A stretch of DNA of 64,000 bases from Verrucomicrobiota bacterium (GCA_026398275.1 JAPLTF010000061.1:62001-126000); one strand, 5' to 3'; shown: positions 16,581 to 24,507, numbered from the stretch's first letter. Notes: generated from the sequence alone by a model not told the origin. Numbers and translations are program-made.

Positions 16581-18084
16581 TTCCCGCAACCCCCTCGATC
16601 CGGGCATCTCGCCGGCCATCGATTACGTCCTGGGAGATACGGACGGCAAGGGGCTGGAGCGCGAGCACGTCCCGGTAGTCGTGCGGGGCGACCCCCCGTT
16701 GATGCGGTTGCAGTTGTCGATCGAGACGGGGAAGTCGCCCTACGTGAGCGGGAGTCTGAATTTCTCGGAGGACCGCAGTTCCCGACCTGCGTCGGCCTGG
16801 AAGGCCATCTCCTCGTCTCACGCCGAGGTCGTGTATCCTGGGATGGGAGGAGACGCCCCCCACAACCTCGGCGTCGTGCATGAGAAAGCCGCGGGCCTGG
16901 GGTTCGAGGAACACTTCATCGGGCTGTGCAGGGATCCGGTCACCGGCAGGGCCATGACCCCGTTCGTGAAGACCAGAGACGGCAAACTCCTGGTCGCTTG
17001 GACGCAGTTGGTGAACCTGAACTGCGGATTGACCTCGCCATTCGACCCGGCGCGGGCGCGCCTGATCTCGATCGCCAGGCGGCACCGCAAATCTCAGAAA
17101 CGTGCATTCTACGAGGGGCTCTCCGGGCTGATCCTCATGGAGGTCGAGCAGGGCAGGATTTTGGACCGGCGGGGGATCTCCGTTTGGCTCGGAGACCAAG
17201 GGTTCGAGGTATCCATCGATGACAGCGGCGGCGAGGGTGCCGCGGTCATCAGGTTCGTCAGGGGCGGCGTTGATTACGAATTCGGGGGATTTCTGTGTTC
17301 CCCGGACTTCCGCGGCCCGGAATCCATACAAGAATTCCGGGAGCATAAGGCCCGCCGAGCAGCGCCCCTCCAAGATATCGAACGCGTCTTCCCTGTCGTG
17401 GCCACCCTGCTCCTCCGCCGGGCGGCGGCCTTCGGGGCGCGCTACCGCGGTGACCACCGCCTGATCGGGAAGCTGCCCAGCCGTCCCGCCGGCAAACGGG
17501 ATATCGAACATTTTGCCGCTATCGACCCCCACCTGCCCGAATGGCGGGAGGAACTGATGGCGCTGTTTCCAAAAACCCTGAACATATATGAAAACCAGCA
17601 GCACAATCATGGGGGAAATGAGAACCCTCCTGAACAAGGAACTATCGAAATTAACACTTCCCCTCGAGGACCGGATCAGGGAGCTGGAAACAAGGATCGG
17701 GGAAATCGAGGGCCGACCCCAATGCCCGTGCGGCGACCACGGGAACCGGCTGTCCCGCCTCGAGGGGGAGGTCTCGGTTGTCAGCAACCGGATGGAGAAA
17801 CTCCTTGCGCGGCTCACGGAGATCTCGGAGACCTCGAGCGGACTCTTGAAAAGTTGCGGCGGGCTCGAGAAGATGCGGAACGAGTTGCAGGAGACCTCCA
17901 GATCCTGGAGCGCGCTAGAAGACACTTTCGCGTCGTTAACGAACTCGATCAAAAAGTCCTGAGGGCTACCACCTGGTGGCTCCCCAAAACGACCGCCGCA
18001 AAACGCCCCGGGGCCAAGATGGGCAGTCGCAAACCCGCCCCTCCGGTCATTCCTACCTCCCCGACCACCCCCGGCGAGCTCTAG
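16552..18084 (+). CDS. MobA-like relaxase (divergent active site)
   Basis: A 510-residue frame. Residues 1-180 match the relaxase layout: a start with AIDYVLG, a VRGDPPL segment, SGSLNFSED, the histidine region VVHEKAAGLGFEEHFIG, RDPVTGRAMTPFV and LVNLNCGLTSPFDP. Related relaxases have H-x-D-x(4)-ELxF at the metal site; here the aspartate is replaced and only part of the histidine set is seen, so nicking activity is uncertain. From about residue 346 another gene is overprinted in the +2 frame and codon use favours that frame. Relaxases nick at oriT to mobilise a circular intermediate. Confidence 0.68.
   Translation: MLARFFPQSDSRNPLDPGISPAIDYVLGDTDGKGLEREHVPVVVRGDPPLMRLQLSIETGKSPYVSGSLNFSEDRSSRPASAWKAISSSHAEVVYPGMGGDAPHNLGVVHEKAAGLGFEEHFIGLCRDPVTGRAMTPFVKTRDGKLLVAWTQLVNLNCGLTSPFDPARARLISIARRHRKSQKRAFYEGLSGLILMEVEQGRILDRRGISVWLGDQGFEVSIDDSGGEGAAVIRFVRGGVDYEFGGFLCSPDFRGPESIQEFREHKARRAAPLQDIERVFPVVATLLLRRAAAFGARYRGDHRLIGKLPSRPAGKRDIEHFAAIDPHLPEWREELMALFPKTLNIYENQQHNHGGNENPPEQGTIEINTSPRGPDQGAGNKDRGNRGPTPMPVRRPREPAVPPRGGGLGCQQPDGETPCAAHGDLGDLERTLEKLRRAREDAERVAGDLQILERARRHFRVVNELDQKVLRATTWWLPKTTAAKRPGAKMGSRKPAPPVIPTSPTTPGEL
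17588..17962 (+). CDS. Coiled-coil protein overprinted on the relaxase 3' end
   Basis: A 124-residue frame with its own ATG, wholly inside the relaxase frame but in another phase. The composition is that of a coiled coil with clear heptads (LEDRIRELETRIGEIEGR and SRLEGEVSVVSNRMEKLLAR) and a CPCGDHG insert between them. Third codon positions are strongly G/C, whereas the relaxase frame over the same bases is not, so this frame is probably the main coding frame here. It may be a relaxosome partner like MobB, but no family is recognised. Confidence 0.6.
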   Translation: MKTSSTIMGEMRTLLNKELSKLTLPLEDRIRELETRIGEIEGRPQCPCGDHGNRLSRLEGEVSVVSNRMEKLLARLTEISETSSGLLKSCGGLEKMRNELQETSRSWSALEDTFASLTNSIKKS

Positions 18085-18151
18085 GGGGGCGGGCCGGGGA
18101 TTCTGAAAAATATTCGCCATTCGCGAATAGCATAGATCTATTGTTTCGTGA

Positions 18152-18301
18152 TCACTGGATGTTTATGTTCCCGCAAAACTCCTTACAGAGAAAGGGAAGC
18201 GTTCGTATTCAGTCGTGGCGCGCGAAATCGGAATGAGTGCCTCAGAAGTGCATGCCGCCATCAGGGAACGACTGGAGCGCCTTGCACAACTTGGAGAATA
18301 G
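18152..18301 (+). pseudogene. Truncated helix-turn-helix regulator
   Basis: A short open frame without an ATG reads LDVYVPAKLLTEKGKRSYSV, then VAREIGMSASEVHAAIRERL, then a stop at 18299-18301. The phrase 'Y..(L/V)A.E(L/I)GMS.SEVHAA' is the recognition helix of a known small HTH regulator family, usually longer at both ends. Here about 50 residues remain, cut by an upstream stop and an early stop. It is probably a decayed gene, since no start codon is available apart from CTG. Confidence 0.55.
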
Positions 18302-18406
18302 GGGAGAAAACCTGCCCGCAGCAACGCGCACCCAAAGTCACAGAAGATTGCGTGCAAGGGCGGGCTCTCTGGCGAGCCGATCTCAAAAGCGATTCTGATG
18401 AGGAAT

Positions 18407-18751
18407 TTAATTCCGGCACCCGGCGGCCTGCAAAGCGGCGATGCGGTAAACGCTGTTGGAGGTGAGGATCTCTCCAGAGCTCGCGATCTCGCGGATGGCC
18501 GTCGAAAGGAACATTCCCTCGGTGGAAACGCCGTTGCGCCAAGTGCGGTAGACCGAGATCGGCTCCCCGACTCGGATGGGGGCGAGAAGCACGCCGCGCA
18601 GTTCGTAGTCGACCGGAAGCGAGCCCCGGTTGCCCCAGCCTCCCGGCACCCAATCCGCCCAGGAGCCCGGACCGACGGCGGCCCCCACGCAGGCACGCAC
18701 TTTCTGCACGCGAACCCAATCCCCGGGGCGCAAGGCGAGGCGGGAGCTCAA
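18407..18751 (-). CDS. Unknown protein, last gene of the AAA+ operon
   Basis: A 114-residue protein with a TTG start overlapping the stop of the AAA+ gene (TTGA). The sequence starts with an SH3-like beta strand (RLALRPGDWVRVQKV), passes a glycine-rich turn (ADWVPGGWGNRGSLPVDYEL) and ends with RNGVSTEGMFLSTAIREI and TSNSVYRI. The RNGV...T.NS.Y pattern suggests a conserved beta-rich fold, but no function is known to me. Translational coupling implies it is needed with the ATPase. Confidence 0.65.
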   Translation of the reverse strand: MSSRLALRPGDWVRVQKVRACVGAAVGPGSWADWVPGGWGNRGSLPVDYELRGVLLAPIRVGEPISVYRTWRNGVSTEGMFLSTAIREIASSGEILTSNSVYRIAALQAAGCRN

Positions 18752-19620
18752 AGCCCAGGCTCCTTCCTGCGGGGAGCGGTCTCCTGCCGCTCCCGAGTAA
18801 GGGCTTCGAGGAGCAACCGCTCGGCCCACCGGCAGCCAAGGCCTTGCTGAACAGCCTCTCCGATAGAAACCTCGCCGGCCACGCGAGCGCGCGCAGCCAA
18901 CCTAGCGGGCAGGCACTTGCAGAGTTGATCGAGCAGGCGGCGGTATTCAGGCTCGCCCAGAGGAGGTAAAATCAAGGGAGGGGTAACAAAACGGTTGGCG
19001 ATTTCCGCCGGGATGACCGACGCGAGTTCCTGCTGCTCGGGGACGCAGGTGCCTGAAGGCAGGGCGCTCCCGAACCCCATGCTCTTGACGTTCTTGGCGA
19101 CCCAGAGGTCCTGGAAGGCCCCGCCCCCGACAATAAACATGTGATTAGAGAGGATGTTTATCGCGTGATCGCGGCATTCCTCGGCGTCGGCATGCTCGCA
19201 CTCGTCAACATCCCAAGACAGATTGACGGGCATCGTGCGGTCCAAAGCCGCAAAAATTTCTACGCGGAGATGGTTCATCCATGACGAGCGCTCACCGAGT
19301 TTGTCCACCTCGTCGATGAAGATAATTCCGCACTGGTGATCATGGCAGAATGTGGCGATCTGCTTCCATGTGGGAACGCCCGCTCGCTCCGTGCATCCGA
19401 ACGGGATCCATGTCGCGCTGGCGACCTCGAGCATCGGGACGCTGAGCTGCAGGGCGAGCCGCCTCACCAAATGGGTCTTGCCCACGCCGGTCGGGCCGAT
19501 GAGAAGCCGCGTGAAGCGCGGGGTGACGCCGAGCTTGCGCCAGTCGCCGTGGAAAAACACTTCGGCTGTCGCGAGCAGGCCGTGGTAGGCCGCCTTCTGG
19601 TGGGCGAAGAGCGGGCTCAC
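18748..19620 (-). CDS. AAA+ ATPase (ClpX/AAA_2-like)
   Basis: With the GTG at 19620, which overlaps the upstream stop as GTGA, the protein has 290 residues. Walker A GPTGVGKT lies at 42-49 and Walker B IIFIDEVD at 99-106. A further helical small domain at the C-terminus (EVSIGEAVQQGLGCRWAERL) follows the pattern of ClpX/AAA_2 proteins. The length is shorter than ClpX and there is no zinc domain. It may load or remodel DNA-bound complexes of the element. It stands sixth in a seven-gene minus-strand operon. The function is inferred only at fold level. Confidence 0.85.
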   Translation of the reverse strand: MSPLFAHQKAAYHGLLATAEVFFHGDWRKLGVTPRFTRLLIGPTGVGKTHLVRRLALQLSVPMLEVASATWIPFGCTERAGVPTWKQIATFCHDHQCGIIFIDEVDKLGERSSWMNHLRVEIFAALDRTMPVNLSWDVDECEHADAEECRDHAINILSNHMFIVGGGAFQDLWVAKNVKSMGFGSALPSGTCVPEQQELASVIPAEIANRFVTPPLILPPLGEPEYRRLLDQLCKCLPARLAARARVAGEVSIGEAVQQGLGCRWAERLLLEALTRERQETAPRRKEPGL

Positions 19621-19958
19621 AAATCGGAGAGACGGTTGAAGCCGGAAGGGTCGAGGGGTTCGATGCACAGAGCAAGGATGTTAGCCGCCTCACGAAGATC
19701 CTCCGTGCAAATGAGCATCCAGACTTCCACGGCGCACGGATCAACGGTGTGGTCGGCAGCGGGAACTTGGTCCGCATCTGGCCAGCCCCCTCGGCAATCA
19801 ATGTGGCCGGTTGCGAGCTTGAGGCGGCAGCGCCTGAATGGGTGGCGGAGGCGGATCCATTCCCCATCTCTGGACCATCCTTCACAATAGCCGCACCGGA
19901 ACCAGATCGCGCGCACTCGGAAGTGGATGGCAAAGACCATCTCATCTCCAGGGCCCAT
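19617..19958 (-). CDS. Cysteine-rich small protein, possible zinc ribbon
   Basis: A 113-residue protein. The ATG at 19958 has a strong AGGAGGAAAAT ribosome site inside the upstream gene. Cysteines at FRCGYC and in RRCRLKLATGHIDC form a CxxC...C...C arrangement that could bind zinc, followed by an acidic helix. The gene overlaps the previous one by 17 bp and the ATPase by 4 bp, so it is tightly coupled. No family is recognised. A nucleic-acid-binding adaptor would fit the context. Confidence 0.6.
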   Translation of the reverse strand: MGPGDEMVFAIHFRVRAIWFRCGYCEGWSRDGEWIRLRHPFRRCRLKLATGHIDCRGGWPDADQVPAADHTVDPCAVEVWMLICTEDLREAANILALCIEPLDPSGFNRLSDL

Positions 19959-20271
19959 GATTTTCCTCCTGGTCGAGTTCGCGCACACGGGCCTCAACCT
20001 TGTCGGCAAGAGCCAAGGTCAGAGCGAGAATGACCTGGCGGCCAAAGGAGCGGTTGACGGTGCACTGGGCGGTGCGGATCACGGCGTGGGCCAAAAACAT
20101 CTGCCTGCAAAGCAGGTGGTCTTGGTAGCGAGGACGCAGTTGGTCGCGCCAGAATTGGGTCGATGCGGCCACCGCAGCCTCGAATTGCCCGTCCTCCTCG
20201 GTCAAAACATGGAACTGACGACGCTCGTCCTTGGACAGAGAAAAGAATGCGGCGTAAAAGTTCACAGGCAT
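19942..20271 (-). CDS. Small helical unknown protein of the AAA+ operon
   Basis: A 109-residue protein, predicted mostly alpha-helical, with charged repeats (LSKDERRQFHVLTEEDGQFE) and a cysteine-containing middle (YQDHLLCRQMFLAHAVIRTA). It ends in an acidic/basic tail. Overlaps of 10 bp with the gene before and 17 bp with the gene after show it belongs to one polycistronic unit. No motif gives a function. Confidence 0.6.
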   Translation of the reverse strand: MPVNFYAAFFSLSKDERRQFHVLTEEDGQFEAAVAASTQFWRDQLRPRYQDHLLCRQMFLAHAVIRTAQCTVNRSFGRQVILALTLALADKVEARVRELDQEENHGPWR

Positions 20272-20699
20272 AGAGTTACACCTCCGGGTTGAGGAACAAA
20301 CTGGTAGATGCCCTGCGCGATTTTTCTCACAAAAGGGTCGTGGCGGTTGGTGAGATGATCTCCGACCTTGGCCTTGAGAGCGTCGTCGATCGGCACACCG
20401 CGCTTGCTCGCCACCAGCGCAATGACCTCGGCCCTGCGCATGGCCTTGCCAGCGCTTCGGAGGATGTCGTGGATATCCCCGCGCATGGAGCCGGGTTTTG
20501 GCTCCCGCATGGGAGAGCGCTCCTGGAGCCCGCGTGGCTCAAGCCCCGGAGTCGGTGGTGGCGGTGCGATGGGCTCCGGAGCGGGCGGAGTATCGACCCG
20601 GGTGCGCAGGCTGACAATATCGTCGACGACCTGCTGATAGGTCTGGAGCTCAGGCCACGGCAGCAGCATGAGTTTTGCGAGGTGTTGGGGCGTATTCAT
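20262..20699 (-). CDS. Protein with C-terminal HARE-like winged helix
   Basis: A 145-residue protein with three parts: an N-terminal helix (MNTPQHLAKLMLLPWPELQT), a proline-rich linker (about residues 38-65) and a C-terminal domain of about 65 residues. That domain (GDIHDILRSAGKAMRRAEVI ... VRKIAQGIYQFVP) resembles HARE-HTH/winged-helix modules, which sit in restriction and chromatin proteins and sense or bind DNA. The gene overlaps its upstream neighbour by ATGA. Likely a DNA-binding component of the operon's complex. Confidence 0.62.
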   Translation of the reverse strand: MNTPQHLAKLMLLPWPELQTYQQVVDDIVSLRTRVDTPPAPEPIAPPPPTPGLEPRGLQERSPMREPKPGSMRGDIHDILRSAGKAMRRAEVIALVASKRGVPIDDALKAKVGDHLTNRHDPFVRKIAQGIYQFVPQPGGVTLCL

Positions 20700-22018
20700 A
20701 GGTATTTTCTGACGAGTGCTTCGAGGCTGGGTTTGAGGTTGTAGGGCGGTGGCGAGGAAAGGCGGGCGGGCGAGAGCCGGATCTCATGGGTCTCGGTTTT
20801 GCCGTGCTGCGGGTGCAGAAAAAAAAGGGTTTGCGCGGGCGGAGCCGGAAGGAAATTCATCCCGAACCCGTCCACCCCCACGAAGGATCCGTTGACCACG
20901 AAGGCACCGGTTCCATACGGGACCGAGGCCGAGAAATGTTTGTCCCCCATGATGTAGTAATCGATGGCCTCGCGCCCGGCCTGGACGTTGCGCAAAGTGG
21001 AGTTGTGAACTTCACGGTTCATCCCGCCGCTGCAAAAATTGCCCCCGCGCACTTCATCTCCGTGGAGAAGCTGGAGGCGGAATTTTCCGGTGTCGATCTG
21101 GCGGCGGGAAGAAATCCTTTCGTCGAAGGCAACGTTGCTGAGTCCCGAGTGCAGGCAGACTGCGGAAAGTGAGCCGTAAAAGATGGTGTCGAGATTGCTC
21201 CATCGCCTGTCAGTCGGCATCTTGCGCATCCCTGGCCAGCGGCCGTGGTTGCCGGCCACGCCGTGGATTTCTATCCGGGGGACCACCTTGGAAAGCCCCC
21301 ACACAAATGGAAAGAAAAGGTTAAGGGCCAGATCCGCCTGGAGGGCGATCGGGACCGTGAGGTCATCCTCCAGAGTGTGACCGAGTTGGCCATGCAAAAT
21401 GTCGCCGCCAAAAAGAAGCAGAAGTTTTTCGACAGAGCGCTCGCGCAGGATCCGGATCGCCTCCAACTCGAGATGGCGGATGCGGGCGAGCGAGATCGCC
21501 GGATTGTAATTGCCCAGACCTTCGGTTTCGTCAGGGTCAATCACTTGCCCGATGTGGGCGTCAGAGACAACAAGAACAGCGGTGAGCGGGGTGGCGGCGT
21601 TGGTCGACTGGGGAGGTGGTGAAAACGCGAACCCGCGCGGCAGGTCGCAGAGGGTGCGCCGGAACTCGTCCACGATCCGTTCCTCAAGGATCTCTCGTTT
21701 GGCGTCCTCGACCTTTTCCCTCTCCTCCTTCCTGCGCTCACCGAGCTCGAGCTCGCGGCGAGCGCGAAGGAGAGTTTCCTCTGTCGGATCAGAGGCACGG
21801 CCGACCGTAGGCTCTGGCCCTGGCATCGGTAGCGGTGCGGATTGGACGGAAGAATCACAAACCAGCCGCCGGGTTGAGAAGCCGAGACTTAGGATTTTAT
21901 ACCTCACGCTCGCCTCGGTACGCCCGAGCATCTCCGCGATTTCGCGTGACGGATAACCGCGCTCGTAGAGTCCGAGGATCCTCTCCACATCCTCACCGGT
22001 CCACCTGCTCGCGTTCAT
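20696..22018 (-). CDS. HTH-metallophosphatase fusion
   Basis: A 440-residue protein. Residues 1-45 are a helix-turn-helix of the GcrA/SANT type (RWTGEDVERILGLYERGYPS). A coiled, highly charged linker spans about 75-120. Residues 145-410 form a calcineurin-like phosphoesterase with VVSDAHIGQ, FGGDILHGQ, GVAGNHGRW and LLHGDEVRGG, which supply the metal ligands. Such proteins occur in phages next to replication genes and may act as DNA nucleases/phosphatases related to SbcD/Mre11. It is second in the operon, overlapping both neighbours by 4 bp. The exact substrate is unknown. Confidence 0.82.
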   Translation of the reverse strand: MNASRWTGEDVERILGLYERGYPSREIAEMLGRTEASVRYKILSLGFSTRRLVCDSSVQSAPLPMPGPEPTVGRASDPTEETLLRARRELELGERRKEEREKVEDAKREILEERIVDEFRRTLCDLPRGFAFSPPPQSTNAATPLTAVLVVSDAHIGQVIDPDETEGLGNYNPAISLARIRHLELEAIRILRERSVEKLLLLFGGDILHGQLGHTLEDDLTVPIALQADLALNLFFPFVWGLSKVVPRIEIHGVAGNHGRWPGMRKMPTDRRWSNLDTIFYGSLSAVCLHSGLSNVAFDERISSRRQIDTGKFRLQLLHGDEVRGGNFCSGGMNREVHNSTLRNVQAGREAIDYYIMGDKHFSASVPYGTGAFVVNGSFVGVDGFGMNFLPAPPAQTLFFLHPQHGKTETHEIRLSPARLSSPPPYNLKPSLEALVRKYL

Positions 22019-22257
22019 GGGGTCCCCCTTTCGAGCTGCGGGATCACAAAGGCCGTGCCGATGGCCATGGCTGCCGCAGCAAGCCCCACGAGTTCCTGCA
22101 GGAGGCGATCCGCATCCTGCTCCCCTTCACTGCGCGTCATCTCCAATTCCAATCGGAGCAGGTGAAGGCGGATTTTTCCGAGCCCCTCGGTCAGTGAGCG
22201 CGGCGTCTCTCCTTCTTCAAGTTCCTCGGCGACAAGTTCAAATATCGGATCTCTCAT
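22015..22257 (-). CDS. Small helical protein, first gene of the AAA+ operon
   Basis: An 80-residue protein from the ATG at 22257 (MRDPIFELVAEELEEGETPR). It has two amphipathic helices (LTEGLGKIRLHLLRLELEM and a second with AAAAMAIGTAFVIPQL) that could form a hydrophobic bundle or a membrane-touching helix. It overlaps the metallophosphatase ATG by 4 bp. The family is unknown. Confidence 0.55.
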   Translation of the reverse strand: MRDPIFELVAEELEEGETPRSLTEGLGKIRLHLLRLELEMTRSEGEQDADRLLQELVGLAAAAMAIGTAFVIPQLERGTP

Positions 22258-22397
22258 CGGGGTATAACGCCTTGGGAGGCCCTTTGGTAAAGGCACAATC
22301 TATTTTTTCTGGCGGCTGGTGCCGTCCGTTTTTGTTTCGGAGGTGGTCGGTCTGCGGGTTTCCCCGCGCCCGTCACCGTAAAAATGGGTTCTGGTGT
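22258..22397. promoter_or_regulatory. Divergent promoter region of the AAA+ operon and the sigma-like gene
   Basis: This 140-bp gap separates the minus-strand seven-gene operon from the plus-strand sigma-like gene, so both promoters must lie here or overlap the first codons. A/T-rich pieces (TATTTTTTCTGG near 22298 and GTTTTTGTTTCGG near 22330) stand out in otherwise GC-rich sequence. No repeat operator was recognised. Confidence 0.5.
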
Positions 22398-23075
22398 ATG
22401 AAGACAAAGAAATTCATCGCATCAGCCGCCCCGGTAGGGTCGGATCACCTCGTCTCGGCCTGGCTCGCTTTTGCCGCCACGCCTGACGACAAGCGAAAAC
22501 TCAACGCCCTCGCGGATCTGCTGGAAGGAGAAGTGCGCCTGCGACTGCCCGACGACTCGCTCGGCAGCGGATTCGGCAACGAAGCCGACATCCGGCAGAA
22601 AACGTGCCTGCGGCTGCTCGAAAGCCACCTCGCCGGGAACAGAGAGCTCATAGCCGCCACCCAGACGCGCAGTTACGCCAAGATGGCCGTGCAAATCGTT
22701 TACTCGATAAGCTCAGCTCTTAGGATCGAGCGCAAGCGTGCGATCCGAAAAACCGCAAGGGAACTCAAACGGACGAGAGAACTCACCGAGCATAACGGCG
22801 GCACCTGCTCCCATCCCGCCGGGCAGACCTACTGGGAACTGCCCTATGAAATCCAGCGCGAACTCGCCCTCACCGCACTCACTCTCGCCGTTTCGCAGCG
22901 CCTCCTGACCAACGCAAATGCAGCGATCGCCAGGAAAATGATCGAGGATGATCTCACTGAAGCCCAGATAGCGCGCCAACTCGGCGTGTCCAGGCAGGCC
23001 GTGAACCAGCAGCTCAAAAGGGTCCGCAAGCACCTTGCCAAGGTCGTCGCCACACAGGAGCTCCCGCACACGTGA
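22398..23075 (+). CDS. Sigma-70-like or phage regulator with region-4 HTH
   Basis: A 225-residue protein whose C-terminal 40 residues (LTEAQIARQLGVSRQAVNQQ followed by LKRVRKHL) form a clear sigma region-4 type helix-turn-helix. The N-terminal part is helical and charged (residues 60-130), with a CSHPAGQTYWELPYE insert. Family-typical region 2 (-10 recognition) is not clearly visible, so it could be a phage-like late regulator rather than a true sigma factor. It is divergent from the AAA+ operon, a plausible target. The next gene overlaps its stop by GTGA. Confidence 0.65.
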   Translation: MKTKKFIASAAPVGSDHLVSAWLAFAATPDDKRKLNALADLLEGEVRLRLPDDSLGSGFGNEADIRQKTCLRLLESHLAGNRELIAATQTRSYAKMAVQIVYSISSALRIERKRAIRKTARELKRTRELTEHNGGTCSHPAGQTYWELPYEIQRELALTALTLAVSQRLLTNANAAIARKMIEDDLTEAQIARQLGVSRQAVNQQLKRVRKHLAKVVATQELPHT

Positions 23076-23656
23076 AAACAGAAGACGCCTTCATTACAGC
23101 CGGGGCCGGGAAAACCAACCCGACCCTGCGCAGCCTGTCCGAACACCCGATGCTGTATACGGATACGAGCGGAAAAACAAAAAGGATGGGCGAGATCGTT
23201 TTTGTCACGACTCGCCGCGAAATTCAAACCCGCAATATCAGGCGATTCGTCTCCACCTTCGGACCTGAAGTTTCCAAGCGCAAGCTTCGGCGCTTGCACG
23301 GCCGAATCATTCTCACGGTGGACGGATTCGATGCGGTGAGCGAAGAAGTGTTCGAAATCCCGGAGGTCAGAAACTACTACGCTCTTCTGCACAGAGTCTG
23401 GCCATGCTGGCTGTTCATCTCCTGCCTCGCTTCAGCGTCCCTTCGAGCGATTGCGCTTTCTGTGATTCCCAATCTCGACGTTGTCCGGTCCAATAATGTG
23501 TGCCGGATTCAGATTCCAGGATCGGACCTCCGGGATTTTTTCATGCACTCGCTGCCTGCGGCTGCCGCCTTGCACCATAAAGCGGGAATCCCGAAACGCT
23601 ATGGCATCGAATATCTCCAACATGTCGCGAGCTATCTGGGCATCCCAGAAGACTGA
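23072..23656 (+). CDS. Unknown protein, paralog of the 23959 gene
   Basis: A 194-residue protein with a GTG start coupled to the sigma-like gene. Residues 78-130 carry the pattern ILTVDGFD..SEEVFEIPEV, then VWPCW, which recurs in the protein encoded at 23959 (FLVSGFD..PREIYDIPQF, then SSPCW). The shared order of these motifs shows common ancestry, although overall identity is low. No known domain is recognised and no signal peptide is seen. AT content is higher than in neighbouring host genes. Confidence 0.6.
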   Translation: MKTEDAFITAGAGKTNPTLRSLSEHPMLYTDTSGKTKRMGEIVFVTTRREIQTRNIRRFVSTFGPEVSKRKLRRLHGRIILTVDGFDAVSEEVFEIPEVRNYYALLHRVWPCWLFISCLASASLRAIALSVIPNLDVVRSNNVCRIQIPGSDLRDFFMHSLPAAAALHHKAGIPKRYGIEYLQHVASYLGIPED

Positions 23657-23751
23657 TCCCAGGGCTTGGTCCTGTCGTGGAGGCGGGTCCTTTCGGCCCG
23701 TCTCATGGACGGGAGAAGGATTTTCTCTTCTGTGAAAGTTCCAACCAAACC

Positions 23752-23940
23752 ATGACAACTATTCTCGCGATCTGCGTCGGCCTCTGGCTTGCCAAAGCCG
23801 CCTCTGACATCTGCATCGGATTGCTCCGAATCCTTGCCTGCCTTGCAGCCTTCTTGATCGGGGCGGCGCTCTCTTTGCTGGCGCGCGCTATAGAAGCATT
23901 CCGAGCGCTCTGGCTGACGGCCTTTCCAACAAGCGATTGA
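23752..23940 (+). CDS. Small membrane protein
   Basis: A 62-residue protein from the ATG at 23752, almost entirely hydrophobic, with two predicted membrane helices (TTILAICVGLWLAKAASDI and LLRILACLAAFLIGAALSLL) and a short polar tail. It sits between the two paralogous unknown genes on the same strand, 18 bp before the second, so it probably belongs to their operon. Small two-helix proteins of this type can be holin-like, toxin-like or anchors. The sequence gives no further hint. Confidence 0.55.
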   Translation: MTTILAICVGLWLAKAASDICIGLLRILACLAAFLIGAALSLLARAIEAFRALWLTAFPTSD

Positions 23941-23958
23941 CTCACCCAAAAACACAAA

Positions 23959-24507
23959 ATGAAACTTATCTCCCAAACTCACTCCGCCTCCACAGGCAAT
24001 ATCCTCTCAGATTTCCGCGACACCGATTTTCGAAATTCCGTTGTCGGCTACGAAATTTCGCGTTTCGAAGTCGAAAATGGTCTCTCGGACCGGCTTGTGC
24101 ACGACCTCCGGATCGATCCGACAAATCCTCTCATCCATGCCGGACCCGGAATGGTAGTCTTTTTGGTGTCGGGTTTCGACGACGACCCGAGAGAAATCTA
24201 CGATATTCCCCAGTTCGTAGAATTTATCCGCAGGGCAAACGAATCATCTCCCTGCTGGATGTATTTCGCAGCACCGGAGAGCTATTGGCTGCATACCGTG
24301 GCATTCTGCGTCACGAAGAGTGCCTACGTGTCAGGCTCCCGCCCGGGATTCCGCACGCTCGCATTTTCCCCGTATGAGGCTGCGGGTTTTCTGGATTCGC
24401 AACTAGACGACTGCTGCGAGCTTTCCATCATTGCCGGGGTTTCTGAGAAGAGCTCCAGAAAACATCTCAAACTTGTCTTCGGATGCTTCGGCATCGATTT
24501 GCCATGA
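23959..24507 (+). CDS. Unknown protein, paralog of the 23072 gene
   Basis: A 182-residue protein sharing the GFD...(E)I(Y/F)(D/E)IP...PCW pattern with the protein at 23072. It starts MKLISQTHSASTGNILSDFR and ends with a helical region (SEKSSRKHLKLVFGCFGIDL) that has a counterpart near the end of the paralog (GIEYLQHVASYLGIPED). No catalytic motif or transmembrane segment is visible. The arrangement paralog-membrane protein-paralog suggests a functional cassette. Confidence 0.6.
   Translation: MKLISQTHSASTGNILSDFRDTDFRNSVVGYEISRFEVENGLSDRLVHDLRIDPTNPLIHAGPGMVVFLVSGFDDDPREIYDIPQFVEFIRRANESSPCWMYFAAPESYWLHTVAFCVTKSAYVSGSRPGFRTLAFSPYEAAGFLDSQLDDCCELSIIAGVSEKSSRKHLKLVFGCFGIDLP

Noticed and set aside
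16546-18120. A 524-codon minus-strand frame antisense to the relaxase
   Set aside because: No motif, and the plus strand carries the MobA-like segments.
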